Of a stretch of DNA of 64,000 nt, positions 20,078 through 31,314 are shown piece by piece. The translations under genes were made by a program, and so were the position numbers. The stretch is from Pantoea sp. BAV 3049 (GTDB lineage Bacteria > Pseudomonadota > Gammaproteobacteria > Enterobacterales > Enterobacteriaceae). The notes under the pieces are model-generated. The model saw nothing but the letters and a program-made list of their open reading frames with translations. It had not been told where the DNA came from and searched no databases. The DNA lies in assembly GCF_009765445.1 (NCBI RefSeq), contig NZ_WHOY01000031.1, positions 5,108,359-5,172,358 on the forward strand, read 5' to 3'. Within the stretch, counting starts at the first letter, position 1. The number at the start of each line of letters is the position of its first letter.

Positions 20078-21854
20078 GCTGGGTCGTCTCCTTACTTTCT
20101 GATTCAGCGCCATAAACACGCTTCGCCGGGGGCATACGGGTGATGTTCACCTCATCCCAGGCGACAGTGGGCGCACCCTGCGGATTGAAGAAGCTGAGCG
20201 AATGTTTGAGGAAGTTGGCGTCATCACGGGTAGTGCAACCTTCATCCAGCCGCTGATGTGCGCCACGTGATTCCTTACGCTGGAAGGCTGAGTGCGCCAT
20301 GCATTCGGCAACATCCAGTCCGTGGCTCAGTTCGATGCTGTATAACAACTGGGTATTGAACACACTGGAGGTATCGCTGATGCGCACCCGGCTGAAGCGC
20401 TCTTTCAGCTCTGCCAGCTTGTCGATGGTTTTCTCCATCAGCTCCGGCGTGCGGTAGATGCCGCAGCCTTCCTCCATTGACAGCCCCATTTCATCGCGCA
20501 ACGCCGACCAGGTCTCTTCACCCTGCTGGTTAACCAGCCCTTTCAGACGCTGTTCGCAATCCCTTGCCTGAGCCTCCAGTCCCCCCGTTGCAGTTTTATG
20601 GGCCTCCAGCGCGCGTGCGGCGGCCGCTTCTCCAGCCAGCCGGCCAAAGACCACCAGCTCCGCCAGCGAATTAGATCCCAGACGGTTGGCTCCGTGCAGC
20701 CCGACTGAAGAGCACTCGCCCACGGCAAACAGCCCGCGAATGCGCGTTTCGCACTGCGCATTGGTTTCGATGCCGCCCATGGTGTAGTGAGCGGTAGGGC
20801 GGATCGGGATCGGACTGCTGACCGGATCGACACCAACATAGGCCTTGCTCAGCTCGCAGATAAACGGCAGCCGATCATGCAGCTTTTTTTCGCCCAGATG
20901 GCGAAGGTCCAGGTATACCACCTCGCCCCGCGGCGTATGGATGGTGCGACCTTTCTGAGATTCATGCCAGAAAGCCTGCGACACTTTATCCCGTGGCCCC
21001 AGCTCCATATATTTGTTTTTCGGCTGACCGAGAGGCGTTTCAGGCCCCATACCGTAATCCTGCAGGTAGCGATAGCCGTCCTTGTTCACCATGATGCCGC
21101 CTTCACCTCGACAGCCTTCGGTCATCAGAATGCCCGAACCCGGCAGGCCGGTTGGGTGGTACTGAACAAACTCCATATCGCGCAACGGCACGCCATGGCG
21201 CAGTGCCATGCCCATACCATCCCCGGTCACAATCCCGCCATTGGTGTTGTAGCGATAGACCCGCCCGGCACCGCCGGTTGCCAGCACCACGGCACCTGCG
21301 TGGATCTGGATCAGCGTGCCTTCCATCATATTCATTGCTACCAGCCCGTGCGCTTCCCCATCTTCAACCAGCAGATCAAGAACAAAGTGCTCATCAAAGC
21401 GGGTTATCTGGGGATATTTCAGCGAGGTCTGGAACAGCGTATGCAGCATATGGAAGCCAGTCTTGTCGGCCGCGAACCAGGTCCGCTCAATCTTCATGCC
21501 GCCAAAGCGGCGCACGTTAACCGAGCCATCTTCGCGGCGGCTCCACGGGCAACCCCAGACTTCCATCTGGGCCATCTCCTGCGGGCAGTGTTCGACAAAG
21601 TAGTCCACCACGTCCTGCTCACACAGCCAGTCGCCACCGGAAACGGTGTCCTGAAAGTGCAAATCGAAGCTGTCATGGGACTGGGTAACGGCAGCGGAAC
21701 CGCCCTCTGCCGCAACGGTATGGCTGCGCATGGGATACACTTTTGAGACCAGCGCGATGGAAAGGGTGGGGTACGCTTCAGCAGCAGCAATGGCGGCGCG
21801 GAGACCAGCTCCGCCAGCACCGACAATCACCAAATCGGCAGTAAAGGTTTGCAC
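20070..21854 (-). CDS. frdA: Fumarate reductase flavoprotein subunit FrdA
   Basis: 594 residues starting with GTG, as in E. coli. It has the FAD-binding [10 protein letters not shown] motif and the covalent flavin histidine His45 in [13 protein letters not shown]. Active-site residues are in [12 protein letters not shown] and [13 protein letters not shown]. It reduces fumarate to succinate as the terminal step of anaerobic fumarate respiration. First gene of frdABCD; the C-terminal tail is a little shorter than in E. coli. Confidence 0.98.
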   Translation of the reverse strand: MQTFTADLVIVGAGGAGLRAAIAAAEAYPTLSIALVSKVYPMRSHTVAAEGGSAAVTQSHDSFDLHFQDTVSGGDWLCEQDVVDYFVEHCPQEMAQMEVWGCPWSRREDGSVNVRRFGGMKIERTWFAADKTGFHMLHTLFQTSLKYPQITRFDEHFVLDLLVEDGEAHGLVAMNMMEGTLIQIHAGAVVLATGGAGRVYRYNTNGGIVTGDGMGMALRHGVPLRDMEFVQYHPTGLPGSGILMTEGCRGEGGIMVNKDGYRYLQDYGMGPETPLGQPKNKYMELGPRDKVSQAFWHESQKGRTIHTPRGEVVYLDLRHLGEKKLHDRLPFICELSKAYVGVDPVSSPIPIRPTAHYTMGGIETNAQCETRIRGLFAVGECSSVGLHGANRLGSNSLAELVVFGRLAGEAAAARALEAHKTATGGLEAQARDCEQRLKGLVNQQGEETWSALRDEMGLSMEEGCGIYRTPELMEKTIDKLAELKERFSRVRISDTSSVFNTQLLYSIELSHGLDVAECMAHSAFQRKESRGAHQRLDEGCTTRDDANFLKHSLSFFNPQGAPTVAWDEVNITRMPPAKRVYGAESESKETTQHD

Positions 21855-21913
21855 GATATTCTCCCTGTCAGAGTCGAGGAAGAGGGAAAATCCCTCACTT
21901 TTATAGGGTCATC

Positions 21914-21955
21914 AGTATAGAACTGGCATTCAGGGGCAAACTTGATGTGCTCAGG
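21914..21955 (-). promoter_or_regulatory. Predicted frdABCD promoter with FNR half-site
   Basis: On the minus strand TATACT (21914-21919) is a good -10 with a weak -35. A perfect FNR half-site ATCAA lies at 21942-21946. If transcription starts near 21907, the centre of an FNR site containing this half would be at about -41.5, the class II activator position. The distal half-site is poor. E. coli frd is FNR-activated, so the placement is meaningful but unproven. Confidence 0.4.
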
Positions 21956-22126
21956 TATTTGGGTAAGAAATAAACGGCAAAAACGGGATCGGCACAGCGT
22001 TTTTGCCAGAGCATTCTGCTTGCTGCCTGGTGGATTAGGGACGATGCTGAATTTATCCGTGTGGATTTGTTTGTCTGTGCCTGCTCGGGTAGACTGCTTC
22101 ACCCTGTTGAATGAGGAGTAGGAATT

Positions 22127-23104
22127 ATGAGCGATACGGCCAGCTGGCTGCCGAGCGCGCCCATCGCCAATTTATTGAAGCGGGCGGCGATTATGGCTGA
22201 AATACGGGGCTTTTTCGCCGATCGTGGGGTGCTGGAAGTGGAAACCCCGGCGATGAGCCAGGCCACCGTGACCGATATCCATCTGTTTCCTTTTCAGACG
22301 CGCTTTGTCGGCCCCGGCGCGGCGCAGGGGTTGGATCTCTATCTGATGACCAGCCCGGAATATCATATGAAGCGCCTACTGGCGGCGGGCAGTGGCCCGA
22401 TTTTTCAGCTGTGTCGCAGCTTTCGCAATGAAGAAGCGGGGCGTCACCACAATCCAGAGTTCACCATGCTGGAGTGGTACCGTCCGCACTACGATATGTA
22501 CCGGCTGATGAACGAGGTGGACGATCTGCTGCAGCAGGTGCTGGACTGTGCCCCGGCGGAAACTCTTTCTTACCAGCAGGCGTTTATCCGTCATCTGGAG
22601 ATTGACCCACTTTCTGCCGACAAAACGCAGATGCGCGAAGTAGCTGAAAAGCTGGGTGTGGGCGATCTGGCGAACCGTGAAGAAGATCGCGACACGTTGC
22701 TGCAACTGCTGTTTGTGATGGGTGTTGAGCCTCAGATTGGCAAAGACAAACCCGCTTTCGTCTACCACTTCCCGGCCAGCCAGGCAGCTCTGGCAGAAAT
22801 CAGCACGGAAGATCACCGGGTGGCGGAACGTTTTGAGGTTTACTTCAAAGGCATTGAGCTGGCAAACGGTTTCCGCGAACTGACCGACAGCCGCGAGCAG
22901 CGCCAGCGTTTTGAACAGGATAACCGCAAGCGTGCCGCCCGTGGTCTGCCACAGCAGCCGATAGACACCAATCTGCTGGACGCCCTGTCGCACGGCATGC
23001 CGGACTGTTCCGGCGTGGCGCTGGGCGTGGATCGTATTGTGATGCTGGCGCTGAAGGCTTCGCAGCTCAGCGAAGTGATCGCTTTCTCCGTGGATCGCTG
23101 CTAA
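22127..23104 (+). CDS. epmA: EF-P beta-lysylation protein EpmA (GenX/PoxA)
   Basis: 325 residues, the same as E. coli EpmA. It is a shortened class II lysyl-tRNA synthetase-like enzyme lacking the tRNA-binding domain. Motif 2 is in [20 protein letters not shown] and motif 3 in [14 protein letters not shown]. It activates (R)-beta-lysine and attaches it to Lys34 of EF-P. Divergent from frdA. Confidence 0.97.
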   Translation: MSDTASWLPSAPIANLLKRAAIMAEIRGFFADRGVLEVETPAMSQATVTDIHLFPFQTRFVGPGAAQGLDLYLMTSPEYHMKRLLAAGSGPIFQLCRSFRNEEAGRHHNPEFTMLEWYRPHYDMYRLMNEVDDLLQQVLDCAPAETLSYQQAFIRHLEIDPLSADKTQMREVAEKLGVGDLANREEDRDTLLQLLFVMGVEPQIGKDKPAFVYHFPASQAALAEISTEDHRVAERFEVYFKGIELANGFRELTDSREQRQRFEQDNRKRAARGLPQQPIDTNLLDALSHGMPDCSGVALGVDRIVMLALKASQLSEVIAFSVDRC

Positions 23105-23152
23105 ACGCATCATGCTCTGGGGCTGGTTTACCGGCCCCTGACGCTTTCTCTG

Positions 23153-26100
23153 CTACAACCCACCTGACTTATACGTTTTCGCCGTTGGCGGATTATTGCC
23201 GGTCGACGTTTTGCGTCCGAGGGTTTCCATCCGAACCTGGAACGGCGGGAACGGCATCTCCAGACCGTGTTCCTGATAGCCACGCAGGATCAGCTGATGC
23301 AGCTCATGGCGCAGCGGCATACGATGCCCCATCTCCGCCGCGTGAATACGCAGTTCAAACAGCTGAATCCCCTGCTGTAAATCGACCAGATAAGCTTCCG
23401 GCTGCGGCATTTCCAGCACGTACTGGCAGCGATCTGCGGCGGTCAGCAACACGTTAGTGACCTCTTCACTGTTTGCTTCCGCAGCCGCAGGGATCGTCAG
23501 TACCACTCGCGTCACCGAGTCCGACAGGGACCAGTTAACGAACTGCTCGGTAATAAATGCCTTGTTCGGCACGATAATCTCTTTGCGGTCCCAGTCGGTG
23601 ATGGTGGTGGCACGTGTGTTGATACGAGTGATGCTGCCGGTGAGATCGCGGATAGTGACGGTATCGCCAATACGGATTGGCTTCTCAAACAGAATAATCA
23701 GGCCGGAGATAAAGTTAGCGAAGATCTCCTGCAGGCCGAACCCCAGCCCGACACCCAACGCGGCGACCAGCCACTGCAGCTTCGACCAGTCAATACCGAT
23801 CATTGAGAAGCCCATCAGGCCACCGATCAGGATCAGCAGGTATTTGGTCAGGGTGGTGATGGCATAACCGGTGCCTGGCGTCAGGCTTAGGTGCTGCAAC
23901 AGCGCCAGCTCAAGCAGGGCGGGCATGTTCCTTACCAGCTGAGTGGTGATAATCAGCACCAGAATGGCGATCAGCACCGAGCCGAGGGTGATCGGCTGCA
24001 GGCTCTCAACACCCTGCACGGTGGTGCTGGCATCCCACAGCCTGATGTTCTCCAGGAAGCCGAAGGCTGAATGGATTTCCGACCACAGCACAATCACCGA
24101 AACCAGCGCGATCAGCGTCAGGATCGAGCGCACCAGCCGCAGCGACTGGGCACTGATCGCATCCAGATCGATCACCGGCTCATCCACTTCCTGCGTATCG
24201 GAGTTATGCTGCGCAGCCGGAGCTTCCTCCTCTCCTTTCGCTCGCTGGGCGAGGATTTCAGCACGGCGGTGACGGGCACGGTCAAAGGCGATACGACGCC
24301 GCTGGATCAGCATCCAGCGGCGGATGATGTGATAAATCACCAGCAGCAGGAACCAGATTGCCACGGAAGTTTCCAGCCTGGCCAGCAGGGCCTGAGCCGT
24401 TGCCAGGTAGCCAATGCAGGACGCCAGCGCGGCAATCAGCGGAATGCCAATCATCAGGTTCCACAGGATGTTGTTAATAAAGTTCTCGCCGTTGCCCTCT
24501 TTATCGAGATACAGCGGGATACCGGCACGCTTCAGGCTGACGGTGACCAGGCTGAGCGCGCCGCAAATCAGGATGAAGCAGAGCCTTCCCAGCGTGGCGG
24601 AAAACTGACGATCTTCCAGATTATCAAAGCTAATCAGCAGCATAATCAGTGGAACAACAAAGCCCACGCACAGGCTGTAGAAACGCATCGCCCTCGCCAC
24701 CCGGTTTTGCTGCCAGCGGAAGTGGACGATGAACAATCCTTTGGAGCGGGCAAAGCCGGCGCTGATCATAAACGCCCACAGCAGCGGTACCGTGGCCGTG
24801 ACGCCATCGCCAATCGCCACCGCTATCGGGTAGGGCCAGGCGTGCTGCAGACCATAACCGAGCGCCATCCACAGCACCGGCAGCGGCAGTGCCACCAGGA
24901 TTGACCAGAATACCGTTCGCATGGTCAGGCCAAAGCGATCCTGGGTGACCTTCCCCACCTTACTGGCGGAACGGTTGAGGAAGTCGCGGTAATGACGGCG
25001 TGAGCTGAGGCTGAAACCAACCAGCAGCAGAGCCCCGATAACCGGCAGGACCGTTTCACGGCTGGTGACCATCATCACCATCGCGCCGCCGAGCTGCCCC
25101 AGCGTATCCAGCGACAGCAGGCTTCTCAGGTCGCGCATCAGATCGAGCGGGAAGTTAAGCCCCACGGCGCTGACATCCGCCGTCCAGAACAGATAGCGAT
25201 GGGTGGCTTCTTTCACCTCCGTCAGCGCGTCTTCCAGCTGGCCGTTAGCAACTTTAAGTTTGGTGACTTCCAGGATCAGGTTGTCGCTGCCGGACAGTAG
25301 CGAACCGATCAGTTCACGCTGGGTTTTCAACTGAGCATCGAGGATCCGCCGTTGATCGGCGGTAAGCGGCGTGCCGTCATCCTGCTTGATTTGGCGCAGT
25401 TGCTGCTGCTGTTCGATCAGATCTTCATAGCGTAACCGCTGAACCCGCAGCTGGCCCATCTCGCTATCGAGCTGCTGGGGTTTGGGCATCTCCGGCAGGC
25501 GGGCGACCTGCGCACGCAGCGCCTCGCCCAGCACATTAGAAACCCCCAGCCACTGCGACTGCTCGCGAATGGTGCTCAGCGCCTGACGTACCTGGATGGT
25601 CTGGTTAACTGCGGTGCGCTGCTGAGAGGCGACCAGGTCCATGCGCTGTGCCTGCTGGTTAAGCGCCGCAGAGAGTTCGCGGTTAACGCGGAACTGCTTG
25701 CTGATGTTCTTCGGCAGTTCGCCGCTGTTTTCCGCCAGCTGCTCGGTTTTTTCCAGCGCCAGCTCCGCCTCGCGCTGACGGCGGCTGTTGAGCTGGTTGC
25801 GCAGATCCTGCAGATAGGTGTCGAGCTGGCTGGACTTGCGCTGGTGGATCTCACTGCGCATGCGGGCCAGTTCCTGGCGATTGTTGGCCGAAAGCTGTGC
25901 CAGCTCCAGCTCGTCCACCCGGGCTTTTTGGGCGGCAGACTCTGCCTGACGGGCAGCCAGCTGGGCCTGCGCCAGTGGCGTCACTGCGGCAGGTTGACCC
26001 TGAAGGCGGCGCTCAATCTCACTTAACGCGCGTCTGGCCCCGGTCTGCTGCTGCGGTAATTGGGCCAGAGAATCACTGATTTCCCTGGCGCGATCCTGCT

Positions 26101-26488
26101 CCTGCTGTGCCTGGCGTCCCTCTTCCAGTAGCTGACTGCTGACCTGAAGGATCTCCTGGTCCAGCTCAGGCGCGGTCATGGTGCTGCGTACCGTTTTGGG
26201 ATTATCCGCCAGGGCGACTATCTGCTGGCGGAGAGCGCGGGAGAGTTTGGGGAAATCGTCGATCACCTGCTGGTAGTCGTTGGCATTAGCCTGCGACTTT
26301 TGCAGCTCGTCCAGCCAGTTCAGCGCCGACTGCAGCGCCTCCACCGTTTCCGCCTGATTCGGCGTGGTTTTGTCAGACTTCGCCTGCTCAAGCGACTGCT
26401 TGATCTGCGTGCCGTCTGGTGCGCTGGTGGCCCAGGCGGGCTGGAGAAGGCTCCAGCCCAACAAAAGAGTAAGGATCAGGCGTAGCAT
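23153..26488 (-). CDS. mscM: Miniconductance mechanosensitive channel MscM (YjeP)
   Basis: 1111 residues. A signal peptide (cut near QPAWA) precedes a long periplasmic Gln-rich coiled-coil region (about 30-450). About eleven membrane segments follow, then the MscS-like pore and beta domain near the C-terminus (LGVGLGFGLQEIFANFISGLIILFE in part; IGDTVTIRDLTGSITRINTR). It releases solutes on mild hypo-osmotic shock. It starts 9 bases after psd on the same strand, and psd-mscM is an operon in E. coli as well. Confidence 0.96.
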   Translation of the reverse strand: MLRLILTLLLGWSLLQPAWATSAPDGTQIKQSLEQAKSDKTTPNQAETVEALQSALNWLDELQKSQANANDYQQVIDDFPKLSRALRQQIVALADNPKTVRSTMTAPELDQEILQVSSQLLEEGRQAQQEQDRAREISDSLAQLPQQQTGARRALSEIERRLQGQPAAVTPLAQAQLAARQAESAAQKARVDELELAQLSANNRQELARMRSEIHQRKSSQLDTYLQDLRNQLNSRRQREAELALEKTEQLAENSGELPKNISKQFRVNRELSAALNQQAQRMDLVASQQRTAVNQTIQVRQALSTIREQSQWLGVSNVLGEALRAQVARLPEMPKPQQLDSEMGQLRVQRLRYEDLIEQQQQLRQIKQDDGTPLTADQRRILDAQLKTQRELIGSLLSGSDNLILEVTKLKVANGQLEDALTEVKEATHRYLFWTADVSAVGLNFPLDLMRDLRSLLSLDTLGQLGGAMVMMVTSRETVLPVIGALLLVGFSLSSRRHYRDFLNRSASKVGKVTQDRFGLTMRTVFWSILVALPLPVLWMALGYGLQHAWPYPIAVAIGDGVTATVPLLWAFMISAGFARSKGLFIVHFRWQQNRVARAMRFYSLCVGFVVPLIMLLISFDNLEDRQFSATLGRLCFILICGALSLVTVSLKRAGIPLYLDKEGNGENFINNILWNLMIGIPLIAALASCIGYLATAQALLARLETSVAIWFLLLVIYHIIRRWMLIQRRRIAFDRARHRRAEILAQRAKGEEEAPAAQHNSDTQEVDEPVIDLDAISAQSLRLVRSILTLIALVSVIVLWSEIHSAFGFLENIRLWDASTTVQGVESLQPITLGSVLIAILVLIITTQLVRNMPALLELALLQHLSLTPGTGYAITTLTKYLLILIGGLMGFSMIGIDWSKLQWLVAALGVGLGFGLQEIFANFISGLIILFEKPIRIGDTVTIRDLTGSITRINTRATTITDWDRKEIIVPNKAFITEQFVNWSLSDSVTRVVLTIPAAAEANSEEVTNVLLTAADRCQYVLEMPQPEAYLVDLQQGIQLFELRIHAAEMGHRMPLRHELHQLILRGYQEHGLEMPFPPFQVRMETLGRKTSTGNNPPTAKTYKSGGL

Positions 26489-26497
26489 GCGTATTCG

Positions 26498-27397
26498 CTA
26501 TGAGTGGTGTAAAACTTCTTCGGCACTGGTTTTTTGCAGTGCGATAGCCAGAGTTTGCCCCAGACGGGTTTTGGTTTCCGGCGTCAGGCTTTCAGCCAGT
26601 TTAACCTTGCCCGGCGCGAACAGGTTAATTACCGTTGAGCCAAGCTTGAAACGGCCCATTTCCTGACCTTTCAGCAGCACTACCGCCCCTTCTTCATCGG
26701 CCCCCGGCCAGCTCCAGCGTTTGATTACGCCTTCACGCGGTGGGGTGATGGTGCCTGCCCAGACGGTTTCAATACTGCCAACAATGGTCGCGCCAACCAG
26801 AATTTGTGCCATTGGGCCAAATTCAGTATCGAACAGGCAGATGACACGTTCGTTACGGGCAAACAGGTTGGGGATGTTTTGCGCGGTCAGCGGGTTAACG
26901 GAATAGAGGTCGCCCGGTACGTAAATCATCTCTCGCAGGATACCGTTGCACGGCATATGCACGCGATGATAATCACGCGGGGCGAGATAGGTGGTAATAA
27001 ACTCGCCGTCACGGAACATATCCGCCATGGCAGACTGGCCCGCCAGCAGCGCTTCCAGCGAATAAGTATGGCCTTTTGCCTGGAAAATCTGGTCGCCCTC
27101 AATGTGTCCCAACTGGCTGACAGCCCCGTCGGCTGGCAGCACCAGCAGATTCGGGTCGGTTTCAATCGGGCGGGCTTCATCACGCAGCGGGCGGACGAAG
27201 AAGTCGTTAAAGGTACGATAGCTGCCGGTGTGCGGCTTTTGTGCCTCACTCATATCGACTTTGTAGTACCAGACAAAAGTATCGATTACGGCTTTGGTCA
27301 GCCAGCCGCCGCGCTTGCCTGCGCCCCATCCGGCCAGTTCAGTAAGGCCTTTTTTAGGCAAAATGGCGTTCAGGCCGAGTTTAAGACGATCCAACAC
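26498..27397 (-). CDS. psd: Phosphatidylserine decarboxylase proenzyme
   Basis: 299 residues. The self-cleavage motif LGST is at residues 252-255; Ser254 becomes the pyruvoyl group, the same position as in E. coli. Conserved catalytic HVxP-type and [10 protein letters not shown] motifs are present. It makes phosphatidylethanolamine from phosphatidylserine at the inner membrane. It precedes mscM with a 9-base gap. Confidence 0.98.
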   Translation of the reverse strand: MLDRLKLGLNAILPKKGLTELAGWGAGKRGGWLTKAVIDTFVWYYKVDMSEAQKPHTGSYRTFNDFFVRPLRDEARPIETDPNLLVLPADGAVSQLGHIEGDQIFQAKGHTYSLEALLAGQSAMADMFRDGEFITTYLAPRDYHRVHMPCNGILREMIYVPGDLYSVNPLTAQNIPNLFARNERVICLFDTEFGPMAQILVGATIVGSIETVWAGTITPPREGVIKRWSWPGADEEGAVVLLKGQEMGRFKLGSTVINLFAPGKVKLAESLTPETKTRLGQTLAIALQKTSAEEVLHHS

Positions 27398-27506
27398 AGT
27401 AGCCTCCTGGCTTGATCAGACAGCAAAAGAGAAAGGGGGCGAATTGTAGCAGTGCCCTGACGTTCAGGCTATGGTTGCCTGCCCGGCGAACCGGACAGGG
27501 CCGGGT

Positions 27507-28568
27507 TCAGTCACTGTTTTCTGAGAAGCTACGGCGCGTTTTCAGTTGCATATCTGACATGCTTTCCAGAATACGGTGGTAGTTTTCGAACCGGGCTGCA
27601 TCAATGTTGCCGTTTTCAACGGCTTCACGAATGGCACAGCCGGGGTCGGTGTCATGTTTACAGTCGCGGAATTTACAGTGACCTAAAAACTCACGGAATT
27701 CGACAAATCCACGGGTGATTTGTTCCGGCTCAAGGTGCCACAATCCAAATTCACGCACGCCAGGAGAGTCAATCACATCGCCGCCGTGCGGGAAGTGGTA
27801 AAGGCGTGAGGCTGTGGTGGTGTGCTGCCCCAGTCCGGAGGTGTCGGAAACGTCATTGGTGAGGATCTCATTGACACCCAGCTCCAGCCCCAGCAGGGCA
27901 TTCAGCAGGCTCGATTTCCCCACGCCGGACTGACCGGCAAAAATACTGATCCGGTCTGTCAGCGCGGCTTCCAGCTCTTCCAGCCCCTTTTTCTGATGGC
28001 TGGAGACCATCAGAACGCGATAGCCAATATGGCGATAAATTTCCATCTGCTCATCGACAAACGCACGGCCTTCATCATCCAGCAGGTCGGTTTTATTCAG
28101 GACCAGCAGCGGTTCCACGTCCAGTGTTTCGCAGGCTATCAGGTAACGGTCGATGATGTTCAGCGACAGCTCAGGCAAAATCGCTGAGACGATAACAATC
28201 TGGTTGATGTTGGCCGCAATGGGCTTCACGCCGTCATAAAAATCCGGACGGGTGAGGACAGAAGTGCGTTCATGAACCGCTTCCACGATGCCTTTGACGG
28301 TCGCGCCACCCTGCAGGCCTGGACGCCATAGCACGCGGTCACCGGTCACCAGCGAGCGGATGGTGCGGCGGATATTACAGCGGTGTACTGAACCGTCCGC
28401 ATCTTCCACATCGGCGTGCATACCAAAACGGCTGATCACCACGCCGTCCCGCGCTTCACCAAACAGGCTGTCGTCGGGTTCTGGCTTATCGGCGCGCTGC
28501 TTAAGGCGGCGATCGTGGTTGGCACTGACTCGACGTTGCTGACCTTTGGACAGTTTGTTTTTACTCAC
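27507..28568 (-). CDS. rsgA: Ribosome small subunit-dependent GTPase RsgA
   Basis: 353 residues. An OB fold at the N-terminus is followed by a circularly permuted GTPase domain: NKTD (G4) precedes [10 protein letters not shown] (G1) and DSPGV (G3). The C-terminal zinc knuckle is in [15 protein letters not shown]. It assists late 30S subunit maturation. It is divergent from orn with a 96-base gap, as in E. coli. Confidence 0.98.
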   Translation of the reverse strand: MSKNKLSKGQQRRVSANHDRRLKQRADKPEPDDSLFGEARDGVVISRFGMHADVEDADGSVHRCNIRRTIRSLVTGDRVLWRPGLQGGATVKGIVEAVHERTSVLTRPDFYDGVKPIAANINQIVIVSAILPELSLNIIDRYLIACETLDVEPLLVLNKTDLLDDEGRAFVDEQMEIYRHIGYRVLMVSSHQKKGLEELEAALTDRISIFAGQSGVGKSSLLNALLGLELGVNEILTNDVSDTSGLGQHTTTASRLYHFPHGGDVIDSPGVREFGLWHLEPEQITRGFVEFREFLGHCKFRDCKHDTDPGCAIREAVENGNIDAARFENYHRILESMSDMQLKTRRSFSENSD

Positions 28569-28664
28569 TCTTCCTCACAGGGATTGGCAGGCTTCGCCCT
28601 GACAGGGCAAAACGTTTATGATACACCCTAATGTTTGACGATATAAGCCACGGCGAGAAACCCT

Positions 28665-29210
28665 ATGACTGCAAATGCCAATAACCTGATTTGGATTGAC
28701 CTTGAAATGACCGGGCTGGACCCGGAACAGGATCGCATTATTGAGATCGCCACCCTGGTGACCGACGCCGACCTGAATATTCTGGCGGAAGGGCCTGTTT
28801 TTGCCGTGCATCAGTCCGACGCGCAGCTGGCGCTGATGGATGACTGGAACGTGAAAACGCACACCAACAGCGGCCTGGTGAAAAGGGTGAAGGAAAGTCA
28901 GTACGATGACCGCGCCGCCGAGCTGGCGACCATCGAGTTTCTGAAGCAGTGGGTGCCTGCCAACAGCTCGCCGATCTGCGGTAACAGCATCGGCCAGGAT
29001 CGTCGCTTCCTGTTTAAATACATGCCGGAGCTGGAAGCGTATTTCCACTACCGTTATCTGGATGTCAGCACCCTGAAAGAGCTGGCTCGCCGCTGGAAGC
29101 CGGAAATCCTGGCCGGTTTTAAAAAGCAGGGCAGCCATCAGGCCATGGACGATATCCGTGAATCAGTGGCGGAGCTGGCTTACTACCGCGAGCATTTCAT
29201 TCAGCTTTGA
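28665..29210 (+). CDS. orn: Oligoribonuclease
   Basis: 181 residues of the DEDDh exonuclease family. Acidic motifs are [21 protein letters not shown] and [11 protein letters not shown]. It degrades 2-5 base RNAs, including pGpG from c-di-GMP breakdown, and is essential in E. coli. It is the last conserved gene before the tRNA array. Confidence 0.98.
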   Translation: MTANANNLIWIDLEMTGLDPEQDRIIEIATLVTDADLNILAEGPVFAVHQSDAQLALMDDWNVKTHTNSGLVKRVKESQYDDRAAELATIEFLKQWVPANSSPICGNSIGQDRRFLFKYMPELEAYFHYRYLDVSTLKELARRWKPEILAGFKKQGSHQAMDDIRESVAELAYYREHFIQL

Positions 29211-29389
29211 TTTTGCAGTGACAGACGTAATGGCGTCCGTTCCCTTGCCAGATAGCGCTGAAAAATGATGACGGTTTTATTGCGATACGGCAGAATGGCG
29301 CAAAGTGCATCACTCTGCCGATTAAATTATCAGTTTGCTGTTTTAATCAGCAGTCGGGCAGAAAACAGAAAAATTTTGCGGTAACAGGC

Positions 29390-29417
29390 TTGCGGCAGGA
29401 TTCTTTTCTCGTATAAT
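29390..29417 (+). promoter_or_regulatory. Promoter of the Gly-Gly-Cys-Leu tRNA array
   Basis: TTGCGG (29390-29395) and TATAAT (29412-29417) are 16 bases apart. The GC-rich segment GCGCACCCC just after the -10 is a stringent-control type discriminator, typical of tRNA promoters. It lies 41 bases before the first tRNA. Confidence 0.8.
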
Positions 29418-29458
29418 GCGCACCCCGTACCGGGACAGTTTTTTACTCGTTACGCAGA

Positions 29459-29534
<76 letters not shown>

Positions 29535-29567
29535 AAACGTTTTTGCTGTATTGCACCAAGTACCCAT

Positions 29568-29643
<76 letters not shown>

Positions 29644-29685
29644 GATTTTGTCATCAGATTCAGTCTGGTGGCGCAGCAGGATTAA

Positions 29686-29759
29686 GGCGCGTTGGCAGAG
29701 TGGCCATGCAGCGGATTGCAAATCCGTGAACCTCGGTTCGACTCCGGGACGCGCCTCCA
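29686..29759 (+). tRNA. tRNA-Cys (GCA)
   Basis: 74 bases starting GGCGCGTTGGCAGAG, with anticodon GCA in CGGATTGCAAATCCG, T arm GGTTCGACTCC and a CCA end. It sits between Gly and Leu as in the E. coli glyW-cysT-leuZ array. Confidence 0.97.
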
Positions 29760-29771
29760 CTTTACACCCAT

Positions 29772-29857
29772 GCCCGGGTGGTGAAATCGGTAGACACAAG
29801 GGATTTAAAATCCCTCGGCTTATGGCTGTGCGGGTTCAAGTCCCGCCCCGGGCACCA
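29772..29857 (+). tRNA. tRNA-Leu (UAA)
   Basis: 86 bases starting GCCCGGGTGGTGAAATCGG, with anticodon TAA in AGGGATTTAAAATCCCT, a long variable arm, T arm GGTTCAAGTCC and a CCA end. The integrase gene begins just beyond it, so its 3' part is the likely prophage attachment site. It remains complete. Confidence 0.97.
29832..29857. other. Inferred prophage attachment site (attL) in tRNA-Leu 3' end
   Basis: The tyrosine recombinase gene ends 134 bases past the tRNA 3' end and reads toward it, the usual arrangement when integration uses a tRNA 3' segment. The second copy expected at the far prophage end was not found before 64000, so the core cannot be delimited. Confidence 0.5.
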
Positions 29858-29902
29858 TCTCGATTTCATAAATAAAAACAAGCAATTAGTAAGCAATGTC
29901 AC

Positions 29903-29923
29903 GCCGCCGCAAGGCGGTTTTTT
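29903..29923 (+). terminator. Terminator downstream of tRNA-Leu
   Basis: CCGCC-GCAA-GGCGG forms a stable tetraloop hairpin followed by TTTTTT. It probably ends the tRNA transcript, and it lies between the tRNA and the end of the integrase gene. Confidence 0.7.
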
Positions 29924-29991
29924 GTGCCTTAAATATGTCCGCCTAACATCCCGCCTAAGATAGTTTCAGGGCCAGCGTTATCTATGCAAAT

Positions 29992-31002
29992 TCACTGATT
30001 ACCGACCACCGGGACGATCTGTACTTTTCTGTCATAGGTGGCCGTCTGGCTCTGCGTTTTGTGGCCCGATATCGATTGTTTCTCTGATAACGTTCCTTCC
30101 AGATCAGAAACACCTTTCGCCTTAATATCGTGGAAAGTGAAGTCAAAATTTAAATCAGGGAATTTCTCTTCAGCTGCGAGTTTTGCATCCCGCCACGCTG
30201 AGTTAAACCCGTCCCGGGTGTACCGATTGCCATTTGGCTGGTGGATCACAAAGGTGCTGACAATACCCGGTTTTAGCGGGAGGGCGCGCGACATGGCAAT
30301 GACGAGACGAAGACGATCGGACCAGGCCTTTATCTGTTTTTTCTTTGTTTTGTTCTGACAGATAAATATACCCTCTTCCAGCAGCTGGGCTTCCCTGAGC
30401 GACAGCACATCACTTTGACGTGCGAGGCAAAGGTAAGAAATCTCCATCGCTATTTTAACGATCTCCCTTGCCTCGGCATAGACGGCGTTGTATTCCGCAT
30501 CAGTTATCAACCTGTCGCGTGGTATCTCCATAAACTTTTTAACGCCTGTGCATGGGTTGCCGGCAACCTTGCCCCGTTCATAGGCCCAGCGGTAAACCCC
30601 GGACAGGAAACTCTTTTCGCGGTTCGCCTGAACCTCGCTGGTGGCGCCGCGTTTATCCATGTATTTGCGTATGTGCTGGGGCTTCACGTTATCAGGATCC
30701 ATTTTCCCGAAAACAGGCAGCAGCCGGCGTGAATTCTTTTTGTAGTCCTTCTGCGTATCGGCAGCCAGCCTGGTAAAGTAAGAGGACTCAAAGAATTCAG
30801 CCACCAGAGCGGCCATCGTCTTCTTATCCGCTTTCCTGGCGTTGACCTGAGCGTATTTAGCCCAGAGAACGGGTAAAGGGCTGTCAAGTGAACAAAGGAG
30901 GATTGATCCGCCTCCGGGTGGGTGAAACTCATAGTTTTTACGCCCGCGATAAACTCGCGGGGGAAGGGCGTTATCAGCAGGGTTACGGCGTTTTCCTACC
31001 AT
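29992..31002 (-). CDS. int: Phage integrase, tyrosine recombinase
   Basis: 336 residues. An N-terminal arm-type DNA-binding segment (GKRRNPADNALPPRVY) is followed by a core-binding domain (about 60-160) and a catalytic domain. The catalytic residues are visible: Arg in YLCLARQSD, His and Lys in FHDIKAKGV, His in SGHK and the nucleophilic Tyr in ATYDRK. It carries out site-specific integration and, with an excisionase, excision. It reads toward tRNA-Leu and starts 10 bases after the DUF4224 gene. Confidence 0.95.
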   Translation of the reverse strand: MVGKRRNPADNALPPRVYRGRKNYEFHPPGGGSILLCSLDSPLPVLWAKYAQVNARKADKKTMAALVAEFFESSYFTRLAADTQKDYKKNSRRLLPVFGKMDPDNVKPQHIRKYMDKRGATSEVQANREKSFLSGVYRWAYERGKVAGNPCTGVKKFMEIPRDRLITDAEYNAVYAEAREIVKIAMEISYLCLARQSDVLSLREAQLLEEGIFICQNKTKKKQIKAWSDRLRLVIAMSRALPLKPGIVSTFVIHQPNGNRYTRDGFNSAWRDAKLAAEEKFPDLNFDFTFHDIKAKGVSDLEGTLSEKQSISGHKTQSQTATYDRKVQIVPVVGNQ

Positions 31003-31012
31003 TCAGGAACAC

Positions 31013-31237
31013 TCACATAGCGTCAAAATCAGGTTCATTACTGGCGCTGCACTGGTCAGGCTGCCTACCCGCATAAGGGTGTGCGATGTGATACCAGGTG
31101 GTACTCGGTGAACCATCGCGGCGCTGCTTGTACCAGATACCCGCCTCATTCAGCCAGCGGCACTGCCGCGACTTGTACTGATGGCCGGTCAGCTCTATAA
31201 GCTCGTCCGGCGTTAAAATATCGTGATCGCTTCTCAT
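31013..31237 (-). CDS. DUF4224-type protein, probable excisionase-like factor
   Basis: 74 residues with the DUF4224 pattern: LTPDELIELTGHQYKSRQCRWLNEAG followed in part by IWYKQRRDGSPSTTW. Such proteins are usually encoded directly upstream of prophage integrases and have a MerR/excisionase-like fold. The location here is the same, so a role in directing excision is inferred. Confidence 0.7.
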   Translation of the reverse strand: MRSDHDILTPDELIELTGHQYKSRQCRWLNEAGIWYKQRRDGSPSTTWYHIAHPYAGRQPDQCSASNEPDFDAM

Positions 31238-31314
31238 ATCCGCACCTCACTAACGGCCAGCATGTTAGCGCACTGGCCAGGTAGTTTTATTTCGATTTTT
31301 TAAATCAACGGGCG